This document shows positions 1 to 9,017 of a stretch of 24,895 nucleotides of DNA, piece by piece. The stretch lies in contig NWUY0300025044.1 of NCBI GenBank assembly GCA_004151065.3, forward strand, positions 37,059 through 61,953. The letters run 5' to 3'. Every line of letters begins with the position of its first letter. The first letter of the stretch is position 1. The translations under genes were made by a program, and so were the position numbers. The notes beneath the pieces are model-generated. The model searched no databases and was not told the origin of the DNA. It saw only the letters and a program-made list of their open reading frames with translations. This DNA is from Larix sibirica (Eukaryota; Streptophyta; Pinopsida; Pinales; Pinaceae).

Positions 1-191
1 TCATTCCAGATCTCTTGGAAAAGACAAAGTCCCTCTTTGCTCCACCCAAAAAACTCATAAGTTCAAGATTCAAAAGTCTTGGTTTCTTCACCTTCTGTCA
101 ACTTAAAATAAAATCTTAATTTAAAAATGTTCATGTAGACTGCCAGAGCATTTCTTTATTTATTTGTTCGATCGATAAGGGTAGGCGAAGG

Positions 192-380
192 TCAGATTTG
201 TCTTTCTACCTCTGCTTCAGCTGCACTTGTAGGCAGTAGTGCCATGCCCAGTTGCGATATCCCGTGCCTAGAAGTCCATGAGGTGAGTGAGTCAGTGAGC
301 CAGTGAGGGGCATTCCCGATAATCCAAACTAGGAGTCCACTGTGCCTCATACCAACTGACTCTAACTGTGCTACATTGAT
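192..380 (-). other. Open frame downstream of integrase, unrecognised
   Basis: The integrase frame stays open on the minus strand to a stop at 192, but the residues no longer resemble the expected post-catalytic integrase region. It is either highly diverged or unrelated sequence joined at a deletion. No function is proposed. Confidence 0.3.
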
Positions 381-968
381 CAACTCTGTGCCAACTAATT
401 TGTACAGTTCTTGCCAAAATGTCTTGAGAACTGTGTTGTCTTGATCATGGACAATGTACTCAGGCGACCGATGGACCCTAAACGCCTCCCTAAAGAACCA
501 CTTTGCTACCTGTGGTGCCTCATACTCTAATGAAGTCCTTGGCATGCACCTTTGGTAGACCTGTGCTGAAATCTATCGACACACTCTCCCACCTCTGTCT
601 AGAAGTGAGTGTAAACTGCCACAATCGTGTTAGATAGGTATGCTTTGACTCGTCCCGCTAACAAGTCATGCACTCCCTCACATGTCTCCACACATCCTCC
701 TTGAGGCCCTTCCGTGAGAACCTCTCTTTGATCTCCTGGTAAGTCTGGAAGTACCCAGGATTCCCTACCAAGGATGTATCATGTATAACCCTCATGATCT
801 CTTCCATAAGTGTGGATTCAGAGACTAAGTATATGTTAACTCTGTTGTAGATGATATCGTCCACCACTCTATACCTGTCATCTTGAATATGACCATCCAT
901 CAACTCGTATGCAAACCAATCCATGGAATATTCCACCAATAGGTGGGACTTCCAATCAACTGAAATCC
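381..968 (-). pseudogene. Ty3/gypsy integrase fragment
   Basis: Continues the RT remnant on the minus strand. The linker (ISVDWKSHLLVEYS, then YLVSESTL) leads into the H2C2 zinc-binding module: IHDTSLVGNPGYFQTYQEI, then GLKEDVWRHVRECMTC. The second zinc histidine is replaced (GN where GH is expected). After the CxxC there is a stop. Then comes WESVSIDFSTGLPK, which carries the first catalytic Asp, followed by a deletion of the VVVDR block. A shifted frame has APQVAKWFFREAFRVH and VHDQDN (second Asp) to KLVGTEL. The block with the catalytic Glu cannot be found. Several stops and at least one deletion make this dead. It keeps the order and strand of the RT, so both belong to one insertion. Confidence 0.85.
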
Positions 969-1427
969 CCGTGAGCGAATCCAATGTGTCATGGATCTCC
1001 TCTTGATGTGTCTGTATATCTTGCATATTGTTCACATGGCCATAATATAAAGCATCTTTCATGCCCAACTCCTTGTTCCTGTCTTGCTGATAGCTTGACC
1101 GAAGATGAATCTCTGGAGAGTACTCTGTCCCTTGCCTAAATATGCTCTCCATCATGCTCTGTGTCTCATCTAACTGTCTCAAATGATCCTCCCATGTCTT
1201 GCTATATATGAAGAGATCATCAAAGAACAACGCATAAACCCTTGTAGTTGCGGTGTGAAGATGAGGTACATGAGAGATTGAAAGGTGGCAAGTATGTTGG
1301 TCAACCCCAATGGCATGCCCAAGAATTCATAGTGCCCATAATTACACCCAAAAGTAGTCTGGCGATATCCCAATCGGAGATCAATCCTTGAGGAATATGC
1401 TGCTCGATGAAGCTCATCTATCAACTT
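969..1427 (-). pseudogene. Ty3/gypsy reverse transcriptase fragment
   Basis: Minus-strand RT remnant. In order: KLIDELH, SRIDLRLGYRQ, YGHYEFLGMPLGLTN, ATFQSLM and IF-PQL, then the catalytic box as FFDDLFIYSKTWEDHL, then a degraded LGH-type palm end with HQEEI. These are hallmark Ty3/gypsy RT blocks in the correct order. Defects: a one-base frameshift near 1235 puts the FFDD box in another frame; a few codons are missing between GYRQ and the YGHYEF block; and the amino-terminal VDYRALN block is absent. At about 969 the sequence jumps straight to the linker before integrase, so the connection and RNase H domains are deleted. The element is non-functional. Lineage within Ty3/gypsy is not assigned. 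Confidence 0.85.
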
Positions 1428-2544
1428 CTCGCCCTTGGACAATCCAAACTCCATGGTATTCTCAAAGTCTCTTTCAAGAAGTTTGTTTGAAGGAATCACC
1501 CCACAATCCCATACTAATGTGTCCACGTCCTCAATATATGCATTTCCATAATAAGTGGGTGCATATACCTCCATGGTGGCTGGTCCACAAGGTATCTGCT
1601 CAACTCCCCTATCCACAATTATGACTTGAGCCGTCAATGGGCTCCCCAAAAGAAGTGGCTCATGATCTCCAAGATGCAAAGTGTGTATAAGTAACTATAA
1701 TCATAAGTCTCTAAGTCATACCTCTATTCAAGCCCTTGCAAATCTGAATGCCCCTCATGCTTGACCATCCCAAGAGTCTCTTCCCTTAGATCCTGAGTAC
1801 CACTAGCATACTCATGTGTTAAGCCATATATGATTGAGTTTTTTGCTATGGATGATGAAGAATGTGTCAAACTAAACTCCTTGCAAAGCTCATCCACCCA
1901 AGTTTTTTATTCTTGAAGGGCCATTTGAGTGCTCTTCCAAGAATCCTTGGTAACCTGAAGCTCATGGTTAAGCTTCTCAACTTCCTCTTTTTTTCGTTTT
2001 AGCGCATCAAAATAAATCTCATCAAGCATAAGAAGATGATCTCTATCTGAAAGTAGGTGTAGGTAATTAGATTTCATCATCATCAATGCTTGTCTGAGTG
2101 CCTGAAAATCTGCAAGGGAAAGTTCTCTTGCAAAATTCTTATGTGTCACTTCCTTCCAACAACAATTTGCCATCAACTTATGAGTATCATCAAAATGTTT
2201 TATGGTTGCAATATTCATGTCTTTGCTTACCTTCCACTGCCTTGTCAAATGATGGGACTCATGGGAAATATCAACTTCATACAAATTTTTTGATTTGTAT
2301 TCATAGTCATGCTTCCCAAAATCAACTTCCTCATTGTCATCCTTTATGCATAACTCCCGAGAAATTAGATCAACATCCACAGGAAATTTATCCAACACCA
2401 AACCTTCATCATGATTAGGTGCCAACACACTCGGGTTATTATCATTAGATGATTGGAAGACTTCATCATATGTGTTGTCAACATGCCCATCATATGTACT
2501 GGTGTTATCGACCTCATAGGATAACTCTAATGGTGTATTAGAGG
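1428..2544 (-). pseudogene. Coiled-coil reading frame upstream of gypsy RT, broken
   Basis: Read on the minus strand, an acidic, Asp/Glu-rich frame is open from the N at 2545 down to a stop at 1904-1906. It continues in frame past that stop to a second stop near 1727, then shifts into the frame that runs to the RT at 1427. The part at about 1907-2090 is heptad-like and charged (for example KRKKEEVEKLNHELQ), so a coiled coil is likely. No protease or zinc knuckle is visible. Its position directly 5' of an RT suggests the gag-side or linker part of the same retroelement, but this is inference. The true start is lost at the N. It could also be a captured host fragment, because the part at 1440-1679 replaces the usual RT amino-terminal motifs. 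Confidence 0.45.
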
Positions 2545-2545
2545 N
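2545..2545. other. Single ambiguous base (N), possible contig join
   Basis: One N interrupts the sequence. The coiled-coil frame on its left is open right up to it on the minus strand, and the right side does not continue it convincingly. A second single N at 17658 sits at an obvious assembly join, so this one may also mark a join. No duplication flanks it. Confidence 0.6.
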
Positions 2546-3379
2546 TACTCTTTTTTAATAGTTTAGTCATATTTATTTTTGCTGCAATTTTATGAATAAA
2601 ACCAACCCTAAAAACTCTAAAAATTAGAAAATTCAAAAACTCAAAAAATATTGAAAATTTTGCAAAACTAATCCTATGAGTAAGTGCGCCCTGGTTGAAT
2701 TGTCCATAGATATTGAAGGGCATCTTTTTTCAAGCTGCTGTCTTAGGAAACATGAAAACCCTAGATCTCTCTACCCTTGACTGCGTTCTGCTTTTGACTG
2801 CACCTAGGGCTTTGCCCTATCCTCCTTGTCCCAGTCCATCTTTTCCTTAGGGCGCACCTTTCTGAGGGGTTGCCTTGGTATAAGTGAAGTACCTTGATAT
2901 ATGTGAAATTCCATTAGAATCAATGATATTTGTTAAATTGAACAAGTGACTGATGATATAAGTGAACCAAGATCACGCTTATCCTAGAACCTTTATCATT
3001 CTACCTTGACACAACTTCGTCCTTTTGTTCAATTAGAACTAACTTCTAAAGTGTTATAGACAAAAGGACGTGCTTGGTTCACAAACCGTGGATAACACCT
3101 TGAGGATAAAGTTGGTAAATTAATAGAAAAATACAAAAAGATTTACGAGTTAAAGGGTTATAAAATAAGGGTATGCAGGGAGGTTGAAAGGGGACAGTTT
3201 TTAGGAATCAGAAAGAGTTTTAGGAATTTGAATTTCAAAGAAGCAAGAGACAGAAGGATTTTCTATTGAGAGTGAACACAAATAGAAGCCTATCATCTGA
3301 ATCAGTGTTGAGACAACGGCTGGCTGTCAGAGGATCAAGAGGATACTCTGTAAGGCAGGAAGGTGACCTCAGATGCCAG
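2546..3379. other. Unassigned AT-rich stretch with one foldback
   Basis: No gene is recognised. A frame on the plus strand at about 3205-3380 is open for some 58 codons without a Met and ends in TAA. It is Arg/Ser-rich and could be an old exon or chance. The nested inverted repeat at 2962-3082 is listed separately. Confidence 0.4.
2962..3082. repeat. Nested inverted repeat (foldback)
   Basis: An outer pair, GTGAACCAAG (2962-2971) with CTTGGTTCAC (3073-3082), is perfect over 10 bp and extends by CACG/CGTG with a two-base bulge. An inner pair, CGTCCTTTTGT (3018-3028) with ACAAAAGGACG (3060-3070), is perfect over 11 bp. The right arm is continuous, while the left arm carries an extra stretch of about 40 bases. 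It could be a transposon end, a structured RNA or a relic of an insertion. Confidence 0.6.
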
Positions 3380-3437
3380 TAAGCGAAACCTTGAAGATGA
3401 GGCAGGAGTAAGCTAAACCTTGAAGATGAAGCAGGAG
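3380..3437 (+). repeat. 29-bp tandem duplication
   Basis: Two adjacent 29-base units, 3380-3408 and 3409-3437, differ at two positions. The unit length is not a multiple of three, so a reading frame would not be kept across both copies. Confidence 0.85.
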
Positions 3438-4259
3438 CACAATCTGTGCAGCAAAGACAAGATTAGATTTCCCAATCCAGCTATTGCTCTTGTCATGAAA
3501 TTTACTAGCTTCATTATTTCTCTGTTTAAGAGTCAGATTGGTATATGCTTCAGTTCCAATTTCTCATTGCATTCTAAACAAAACTTAAAGAAACCTGTAT
3601 GTTACAATATTATTGCTGAATTACACATGTTTCCAGTTAGTGTATTGATCCTGTTGTATGATATTTTATGAAAATGAACCTGAATAGGTAAGAAGTTAGC
3701 AGCCAGTGATCATATTAAACATTAAATATTTCCATGATTTAGTTCTTATCTGAGTGATGCTGCAGCTAAAGGTGAGCACAACATGTGCAATCAGAGACCA
3801 AGTTCTAAATTTGGGCCTCAGTCTCAGAGGTAGCGGCCAATAACAAAAGAAACACAACCTCATCGACATCATATGCATATTTGCTTAAGAACAAATGACA
3901 CCTGAAATAGAAAATTTACAGGTACAGACTTACTGCAATTTACAATGTTATTTCCTGGAGGATGATTACCAAAAGAAAGCAAAACAAAATACTTTGCTGC
4001 AGTGCTGCTAAATTACAAATTCCTGTTGCACTCATGTAATACATCATCTAACCTATCGAAAGGCAGCAATCTAAAACTGCAAACTCCAACACAACGATCC
4101 ATTGAAGTATTTGAGGAAACACAACTGTTTAAGGGTAGTTTTGTATTGCCAAAAGATGCCAGACCTAGACCCAGTCTGTCAAGGGTGTACATCATCAATC
4201 TAGAGTGCATATTTAAGTGAAGAAAGAATCGTCAAAAATAAAAACAAGATATACAACGC
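3438..4259. other. Unassigned sequence
   Basis: No recognisable gene. Short frames on both strands show no family features. If the exon at 4260-4323 is real, the part just below it on the minus strand would be its 3' untranslated region. Confidence 0.4.
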
Positions 4260-4323
4260 CTACAGAAAGGCTGCCCTAGGGTACATCCATTTGAAGACTA
4301 CAGTTCCCACGAAAAGAATCTGC
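4260..4323 (-). CDS. Possible terminal exon with hydrophobic C-terminus
   Basis: On the minus strand a strong splice-acceptor context lies at 4324-4356: a long T-rich tract made of repeated GTTTTT, then CTTATTGTAG. It is followed by an open frame of 21 codons ending in TAG at 4260-4262: QILFVGTVVFKWMYPRAAFL. The peptide has a hydrophobic run that could be a membrane anchor near the C-terminus. No upstream exon is visible; the preceding kilobases on this strand are repeats and an LTR, so either the intron is very long or the exon is an orphan. I do not recognise the protein. A chance frame after a T-rich tract is the main alternative. Confidence 0.35.
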
Positions 4324-4487
4324 CTACAATAAGAAAAACAAAAACAAAAACAAAAATGGTGAGGAACCTGGATTTGGGTCAGTTGTAAACTACGTTATCT
4401 CCATTTCTTTAATAATACTATCTGGTTCTAATTGGGATGACAAACAATGAATGACAATGTTTATGTGTAGATCAGCTCAGTACTTTT

Positions 4488-4780
4488 TCAGCCTGGAAAC
4501 CACCACTCCTTGGAAAAATATGTGGAGATGGCAAGATATTGGCTCCTACCATCCTAGATTTACTATGAATCATGATGATAAACAAATACTGAACATGAGT
4601 GGTTATACCCATGTTCCAGGAAACATCATACAGGTTGCTGTACCACGCACATATTGGTGTGGAAACACTAAAATCAAAAATGCATTCAGTACAGCCTGGA
4701 AACACATTTTCAGCCATAAGAACATATCCCATGTGTGGAAAACACATTTCGTACATCCAGAAACACATTTCCAGCCTGTA
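4488..4780. repeat. Degenerate short repeats around GGAAACACATTT
   Basis: The motif CAGCCTGGAAAC occurs near 4490 and 4692. GAAACACATTT-like copies occur at 4698-4710, 4737-4750 and 4758-4770, each near a CAGCC. Spacing is irregular. It looks like an eroded minisatellite. The overlapping open frames on both strands here have no family signature. Confidence 0.5.
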
Positions 4781-4867
4781 TCAGCATCCATATGAAGTGT
4801 TTCCTTCTCTACATCAGCTTATTTGACTTGGTTTGACTCAGTTTTTAACTAGGTTTGAAAAAAAATA

Positions 4868-5033
4868 CTGGCAATTAATGGTGATGTAAAAGTTGGCATT
4901 TCCTTTATCTTTCCTTTTCTATCCATTTACTTAAACTTAAGGAAAATGATAGAAATGTTAAAAATTTAAGTAAAATGATAGAAAATGAAAGATAAGGAGA
5001 ATGTCTAATATTACCATTTAATGCTACTGATGA
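4868..5033. repeat. MITE-like foldback, about 166 bp
   Basis: The left arm (about 4868-4937) and right arm (about 4964-5033) are imperfect reverse complements around a loop of about 26 bases. The best part is CCTTTATCTTTC...TTTACTTAAA (4902-4936) against its complement at 4964-4997. Similarity continues outward through GGCATTT and AATGGT blocks to GCAATTAATGG. There is no coding potential. Size, AT-richness and structure resemble a non-autonomous DNA element (MITE). No clear target-site duplication was found. Confidence 0.6.
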
Positions 5034-5171
5034 TTTACTAAGGTTAGGTTTTTTGCTATTAGAGTAGGCTTTTCCTCCTTTATATAGCATTAGTGTGGGC
5101 GTAGGGTTAGTTCCACTCCACCCATCAAATAAATTTTTGGTTTTCTTTTAAGAAAAATTGAAAAAAAAGGA

Positions 5172-5268
5172 GGGAGCGTTTTTTTTGCAAGGAAGCAGGC
5201 TTCCTGAAAACGCTCCCATACGGGAGTGTTTAGGAAGCGTGCTTCCCCAACGCTTCCTGGACACTTCC
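5172..5268. repeat. Two adjacent GC-rich nested hairpins
   Basis: Hairpin 1: GGGAGCGTTTT (5172-5182) pairs perfectly with AAAACGCTCCC (5207-5217) and encloses GGAAGC-AG-GCTTCC (5191-5204). Hairpin 2 repeats the design: GGGAGTGT (5222-5229) with ACACTTCC (5261-5268, one mismatch) encloses GGAAGC-GT-GCTTCC (5233-5246). More GGAAGC/GCTTC copies follow to about 5300. The patch is GC-rich in otherwise AT-rich DNA. Open frames crossing it appear to be by-products of the palindromes. Confidence 0.75.
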
Positions 5269-5970
5269 TTCGGAAGCGAGCTTCGAGAGCTTCGAGAGTG
5301 GGGGCAGAGGGGGGGGATGCTTCCACGCATCATAGATCTGACCTGTAGGTTGAAATAGATAGGCTGTCGCCTTTGATGATGACACATACCCCTCATTGTG
5401 CATAATACTTGCTGAGATGACAATTGTAACAACCTCAATAAAATTGTCTTGTAGCTTGTGTCTTTAAGTTTGCAGCTCCACTGGTACACACAATCCTTTC
5501 CAAGACCACGATTTGATTGAGGTTAAGCTATGGAAACTATGAGATATAAGGGAATGTGCTCAGAACTTGTGCTAATTCCCAACCCAACAGTATACAACAA
5601 CCCCAATGGATAATAAGAGAAAGTGAAGTGTGATGCACCCCCTCTCAGCAGTGGGTCGACAATAGTTGGGAGTGTCCTCCCTCAAAACCCACGAAATGAC
5701 CACAAGGTGTTGCGCCTCCTTCTCTTGATAGTGTACTTAGCAAGCCAATGTGACATCGACCTCTCTTCTCAGTTGTCTTAGGCAGTGATATACATGAAGG
5801 GGAAAAACGCCCCAATGCTCTCCTAGGCAAATGCACTCCTCAAATCACCAAAAGCTCTGAATATCTCCATAAGTCTACAAGGAAACTTGAATATGTTCTA
5901 CAACAATGAAGCCCAATGAAAGATCTAAGTGATCTCTCCTTTAAGATCGGCTAGGGAGGAATTGTTGCAC
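5269..5970 (-). mobile_element. Probable internal leader region of the LTR element
   Basis: Lies just inside the primer-binding site of the minus-strand LTR at 5983-6578, so it should be the untranslated leader and start of gag of that element. A minus-strand frame at 5645-5836 is open for 63 codons but has no recognisable gag features. It could belong to the same insertion as the gypsy remnant at 381-2544, which is on the same strand, but unrelated sequence lies between and this is unproven. Confidence 0.35.
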
Positions 5971-5972
5971 CA

Positions 5973-5982
5973 CTGAAACCAA
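5973..5982 (-). promoter_or_regulatory. Primer-binding site, tRNA-iMet type, degenerate
   Basis: Minus strand reads TTGGTTTCAG, one mismatch from the TTGGTATCAG that starts the usual plant initiator-Met primer-binding site. It stands immediately inside the LTR, as expected. Confidence 0.55.
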
Positions 5983-6040
5983 TTTCGTCAAGGGTTTCAA
6001 CCCTAAAACCCAAAGAAGCTACGAGAGCTCTCCAAATCAA

Positions 6041-6106
6041 TCTTTTATAAACTGAACATGAATGAATGAGAGACTGAGCCCCAACTTCCTTTTATAACTT
6101 CACGTG
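6041..6106 (-). promoter_or_regulatory. LTR promoter: G-box and two TATA boxes
   Basis: On the minus strand: CACGTG (6101-6106), then GTTATAAAAGG (6089-6099), then TTATAAAAGA (6041-6050). The order fits a U3 enhancer followed by a core promoter. G-boxes are bound by plant bZIP and bHLH (PIF-type) factors; whether this one is bound is unknown. Confidence 0.5.
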
Positions 6107-6125
6107 TCTTTTCCGCTCAATAATT

Positions 6126-6148
6126 AATTAAAAAGTGACTTTTTAATT
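6126..6148. repeat. Perfect 11-bp palindrome in the LTR
   Basis: AATTAAAAAGT and ACTTTTTAATT are separated by one base. It lies inside the LTR, just upstream of its putative promoter on the minus strand. Confidence 0.7.
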
Positions 6149-6578
6149 CTTTTTTGATTATTTCCCTAAAAATCGCTTTATTGATTTATTACACATTTTT
6201 ACTTCAAAAAGTGATTTATTTGATAATTGATTTTAAGGCAATTTCGGGCACTGTAAGTCCTTTTTCATCATTTTCAACATTTAAAGCTCTTCATCGTGGT
6301 TCCAACAAGCTTTACACCAAGGTACCCCTCTTAGATAATTTATTTAAAATGACAACCTTAGTAAGTCCCATTAAATAATGCTCAATAATATTCCCAATTT
6401 ACGAGAATGGTTGAAATGCCTTGGAATTGAAATTGATTGCGCAAGAGTGATTCCGATGATGAAAGATGATAAGTGGAACTCTGAAACCATCAAATTACCC
6501 CTCCAGTTAGGTTGACATAAACCCCATAAAGTCATCTCCAACTGCAGAGCAAGGGAATCCAAAAATGGGGACATTACA

Positions 6579-6755
6579 AAGTTTCTATGGTTTGAATTTA
6601 AAAAGAACCATTTATCCACCAAGAGAGAAGAACAAAGTCAGAGTTAGAGGTTTCTCAATGTCAATGGTGGCGAAGAATGTCCCATGCTAAATGGAGTTGC
6701 AGTTACAGTTACAACTTTGTAATTTCAGCTGCTGTGAATATAAAAGTAATTGGAC
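6579..6755. other. Unassigned sequence
   Basis: Flank outside the LTR. AAGTT at 6579-6583 would be the outer target-site copy, but no partner was found. No gene seen. Confidence 0.3.
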
Positions 6756-7000
6756 ATCTTTCCTTGTCCCATTTTTGTTGCTTGGTCACCGAGTTTGTAA
6801 TCTACCTCTGCAATCTTGTTATTTCATGCATGTCCTTTATTAGTTAAACATGTCCCTCAGCCTTTTATCTTTCCTTGTCCCTTTTTTGTTGCTTGGTCAC
6901 TGAGTCTGTAATCTACCTATGCAATTTTTCTATGTCAAGCATGTGTTTTTCTTGTCAAACTTCACCATTACTACGATGATTATCTTTTTATCTTTCCTTG
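6756..7000 (+). repeat. 111-bp tandem duplication, 2+ copies
   Basis: Units start at 6756 and 6867 with ATCTTTCCTTGTCCC and share TTTTTGTTGCTTGGTCAC and GTAATCTACCT. A third copy begins at 6990 but is soon lost. Copies are diverged in their second halves. Confidence 0.75.
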
Positions 7001-7341
7001 GCTTTCTCATTCATGTTTTCTTTTGTGTTGATTAAATGTGTAAACTATGAAAAAATGTGCTGTATATTTGATGGAATTCTATCTTAATTTCCGAAACGAT
7101 ATATTTTTATCCCTCGAGATCTTTGTCGAATATGAACATGTTCTTATGTAGTCCATTTCATTATCAACCATATATACCTTCGTCTTTGTGATATTTGAAT
7201 AGTCGTTGCTAGACAACTAACTAAAGGAACAATATCTCATCCAAATCGTTACTCATTGCAGCTTTCAAGGTTCACCGTATGTTTCCTACTTCACAATATA
7301 TGTGAAAAGTTAGAACTATGACATCTTTACGCCTTCCCCTG
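7001..7341. other. Unassigned AT-rich sequence
   Basis: No open frame of note, no repeat and no recognised element. Confidence 0.4.
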
Positions 7342-7442
7342 TTAATAGTAGGGACACCTTCAAATAGACACCCTCTAACTATCAGAACCATTTTAATAGT
7401 AGGGACACTTTCAAATAGACACCCTCTAACTATCAGAACCAT
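7342..7442 (+). repeat. 51-bp tandem duplication, near-identical
   Basis: Units 7342-7392 and 7393-7442 share TTAATAGTAGGGACAC and CTAACTATCAGAACCAT and differ by a C/T change plus a base at the junction. The near-identity points to a recent slippage or unequal exchange. Confidence 0.9.
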
Positions 7443-7925
7443 GGGGAATATTTATTGTAACAATCTCCCAAGCACGTAGATTTGGTTACTAAATAACCAC
7501 ACTTTGACAGCCATTAAGATTGCCACATGATTTACCATTTGGGGCTTTAAAGAAGTTTGAACCTATACTCAAATAAGAAATGGCATGAATTAATTCCTTG
7601 AAAGGATTGGTTAATGTGAGCATGCTATACATTTGATATAATAATTTTTGTTTATATTCTACTGGTGCCATCAAGTCTCGCAAGATTAGGTTGTTTATTT
7701 ACCTTGAGTTATTCATAACCATCAACCTATCCATTTTTATCTATGTATAATAGGCAGTAGAGTTTAGTTTATTCTATGTCAATTTCATTAGTGAAAGTGC
7801 GCCTATTGTTATCTCTTTATTGTCATACACACTTTTTCTTTAAATTTGTCAGTTGGATTTAGTTCGGATCATTCTGCAATAAAGTTCCTTGCACCCTTAT
7901 AGGCTACTTTAAACAGTGCAGTGAG
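7443..7925. other. Unassigned AT-rich sequence
   Basis: A 64-codon minus-strand frame at 7489-7683 is not recognised and its context gives no support. Nothing else seen. Confidence 0.4.
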
Positions 7926-8221
7926 TCTCGGAGGAAGGAGAGCAGTTGCTTGGGAGGCAAATCAGTGCTTTGTCTGAGCTTGGCAAGAGCAACTCAATAG
8001 TGGATCTGCTTCGGAAACAACATACACCCATTCGGTGATCTTCTATGAACATCCTATTTTGCACATTTAATTATTTTCTGTTTGATTATGTAATATTGCA
8101 ACCATTAAACTAGTTGTTGAAGCAAGTTTTTTGGTTATGTTGGCAGGCACATGTATTAGTAAGCCCTGGATCCTCAGTGTTATTTAGAAGACTGTTTGCA
8201 GCCCTAAGATGGCATGGTGAT
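7926..8221 (+). pseudogene. Two exon-like pieces, unknown gene
   Basis: Piece 1 (about 7926-8034) reads EEGEQLLGRQISALSELGKS and continues through VDLLRKQHTPI, then a possible GT donor (CG|GTGATC). Piece 2 (8147-8221) follows a good acceptor (T-rich tract then TTGGCAG), reads AHVLVSPGSSVLFRRLFAAL and ends at GAT|GTATAT. Each is free of stops, has plausible composition and has a splice-like border. Joined directly, however, their phases do not match, and piece 1 has an in-frame TGA just upstream. This suggests a decayed gene fragment, skipped exons or chance. I do not recognise the protein. Confidence 0.3.
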
Positions 8222-8932
8222 GTATATATAATCAGTTTATGGTAAGGTTATAGTTGTTATGATGAATCTAACTTGTATACAATAATCCCTAGGCCAATGA
8301 CCTGTAAATCTGTATGATAACAATGCATGGATATATGAAAAGTTTGAGATCTGTTATAGACAGTAACCCCTTCAAGTGGGAGAATGCATCTTGATAATAT
8401 GCTTCCACTTTTATGTAGTTCACGAGATATTCCTCCGTTGGATATGATGTATTGTTTCACCCGAGGGGATAATTTTTATATTCAGCAGCCGAATGTGGTA
8501 AAACCATAAAATTGTTTTATATGCTATTCGAGCTCTGTCAAAATTCACTAGATGCCATACCATGTATTACAACCTTGGTAAACATCAATAGAATCGTTGA
8601 AGATAAGTTGGTAAAAGAAGTTAGTTAGGAATTCCGAGTATATGCTTGAACAAACAACTACCCTTGAATGGTACTTAAGTACTGGTAGGACTAAGAAGCC
8701 ACATGAAGACGAAACTATAACGCATGTGGAATTGTCTGAATTCTTCCATTAGCAACTCCTTATGAAATTTCTTCTTGAAGAGAACAGTAAACAATGGAGT
8801 ATTGGGATCAAGGTGCCTTCAGCCATTACGTAAACTTATGCAATGAATAAGATCCATTGGGATCCTTGAACAAACATGCAAGTCTTATGCACCATCAAAT
8901 GGATTTGATGAGTGGCCAAATGCTAAATCTGT
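8222..8932. other. Unassigned sequence
   Basis: No recognisable gene on either strand. Only short frames without family features. Confidence 0.4.
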
Positions 8933-9017
8933 GTGAGTGTCTGGGTTTGGCACAGAAGTGCTTGGGACCTAGTAAACTTATCTGGGACAGAAGTGAGTGT
9001 CTGGGTTTGGGACAGAA
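8933..9017 (+). repeat. 25-bp direct repeat, 60-base period
   Basis: GTGAGTGTCTGGGTTTGG followed by a variable base and ACAGAA occurs at 8933-8957 and 8993-9017. A related TCTGGGACAGAAGTG lies between them. It is a small degenerate repeat cluster. Confidence 0.7.

Larger units (their letters stand above)
5983..6578 (-). mobile_element. Probable LTR (5' LTR, minus orientation)
   Basis: The minus-strand left end is TGTAATGTCCCC at 6578, beginning with the canonical TG. About 596 bases later a primer-binding-like sequence follows at 5982. Inside are a G-box and two TATA boxes placed as in U3/R. The expected terminal CA before the primer site is not clear, so the inner border is approximate. No second copy of this LTR is seen in the window, so it is either one end of a disrupted element or a solo LTR with some leader. 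Confidence 0.6.

Noticed and set aside
2090-2418. Plus-strand frames of 67 and 106 codons
   Set aside because: Antisense to the coiled-coil frame, which has the more protein-like composition.
3205-3380. A plus-strand exon of about 58 codons
   Set aside because: No Met, no convincing acceptor and no recognised family; kept only as a note in the unassigned stretch.
4451-4826. Overlapping 60-114-codon frames on both strands
   Set aside because: They lie over a degenerate short repeat; open frames on both strands reflect repeat composition rather than a gene.
5090-5489. Frames of 66-113 codons on both strands
   Set aside because: They cross the GC-rich palindromes, which keep both strands free of stops. 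No domain is seen.
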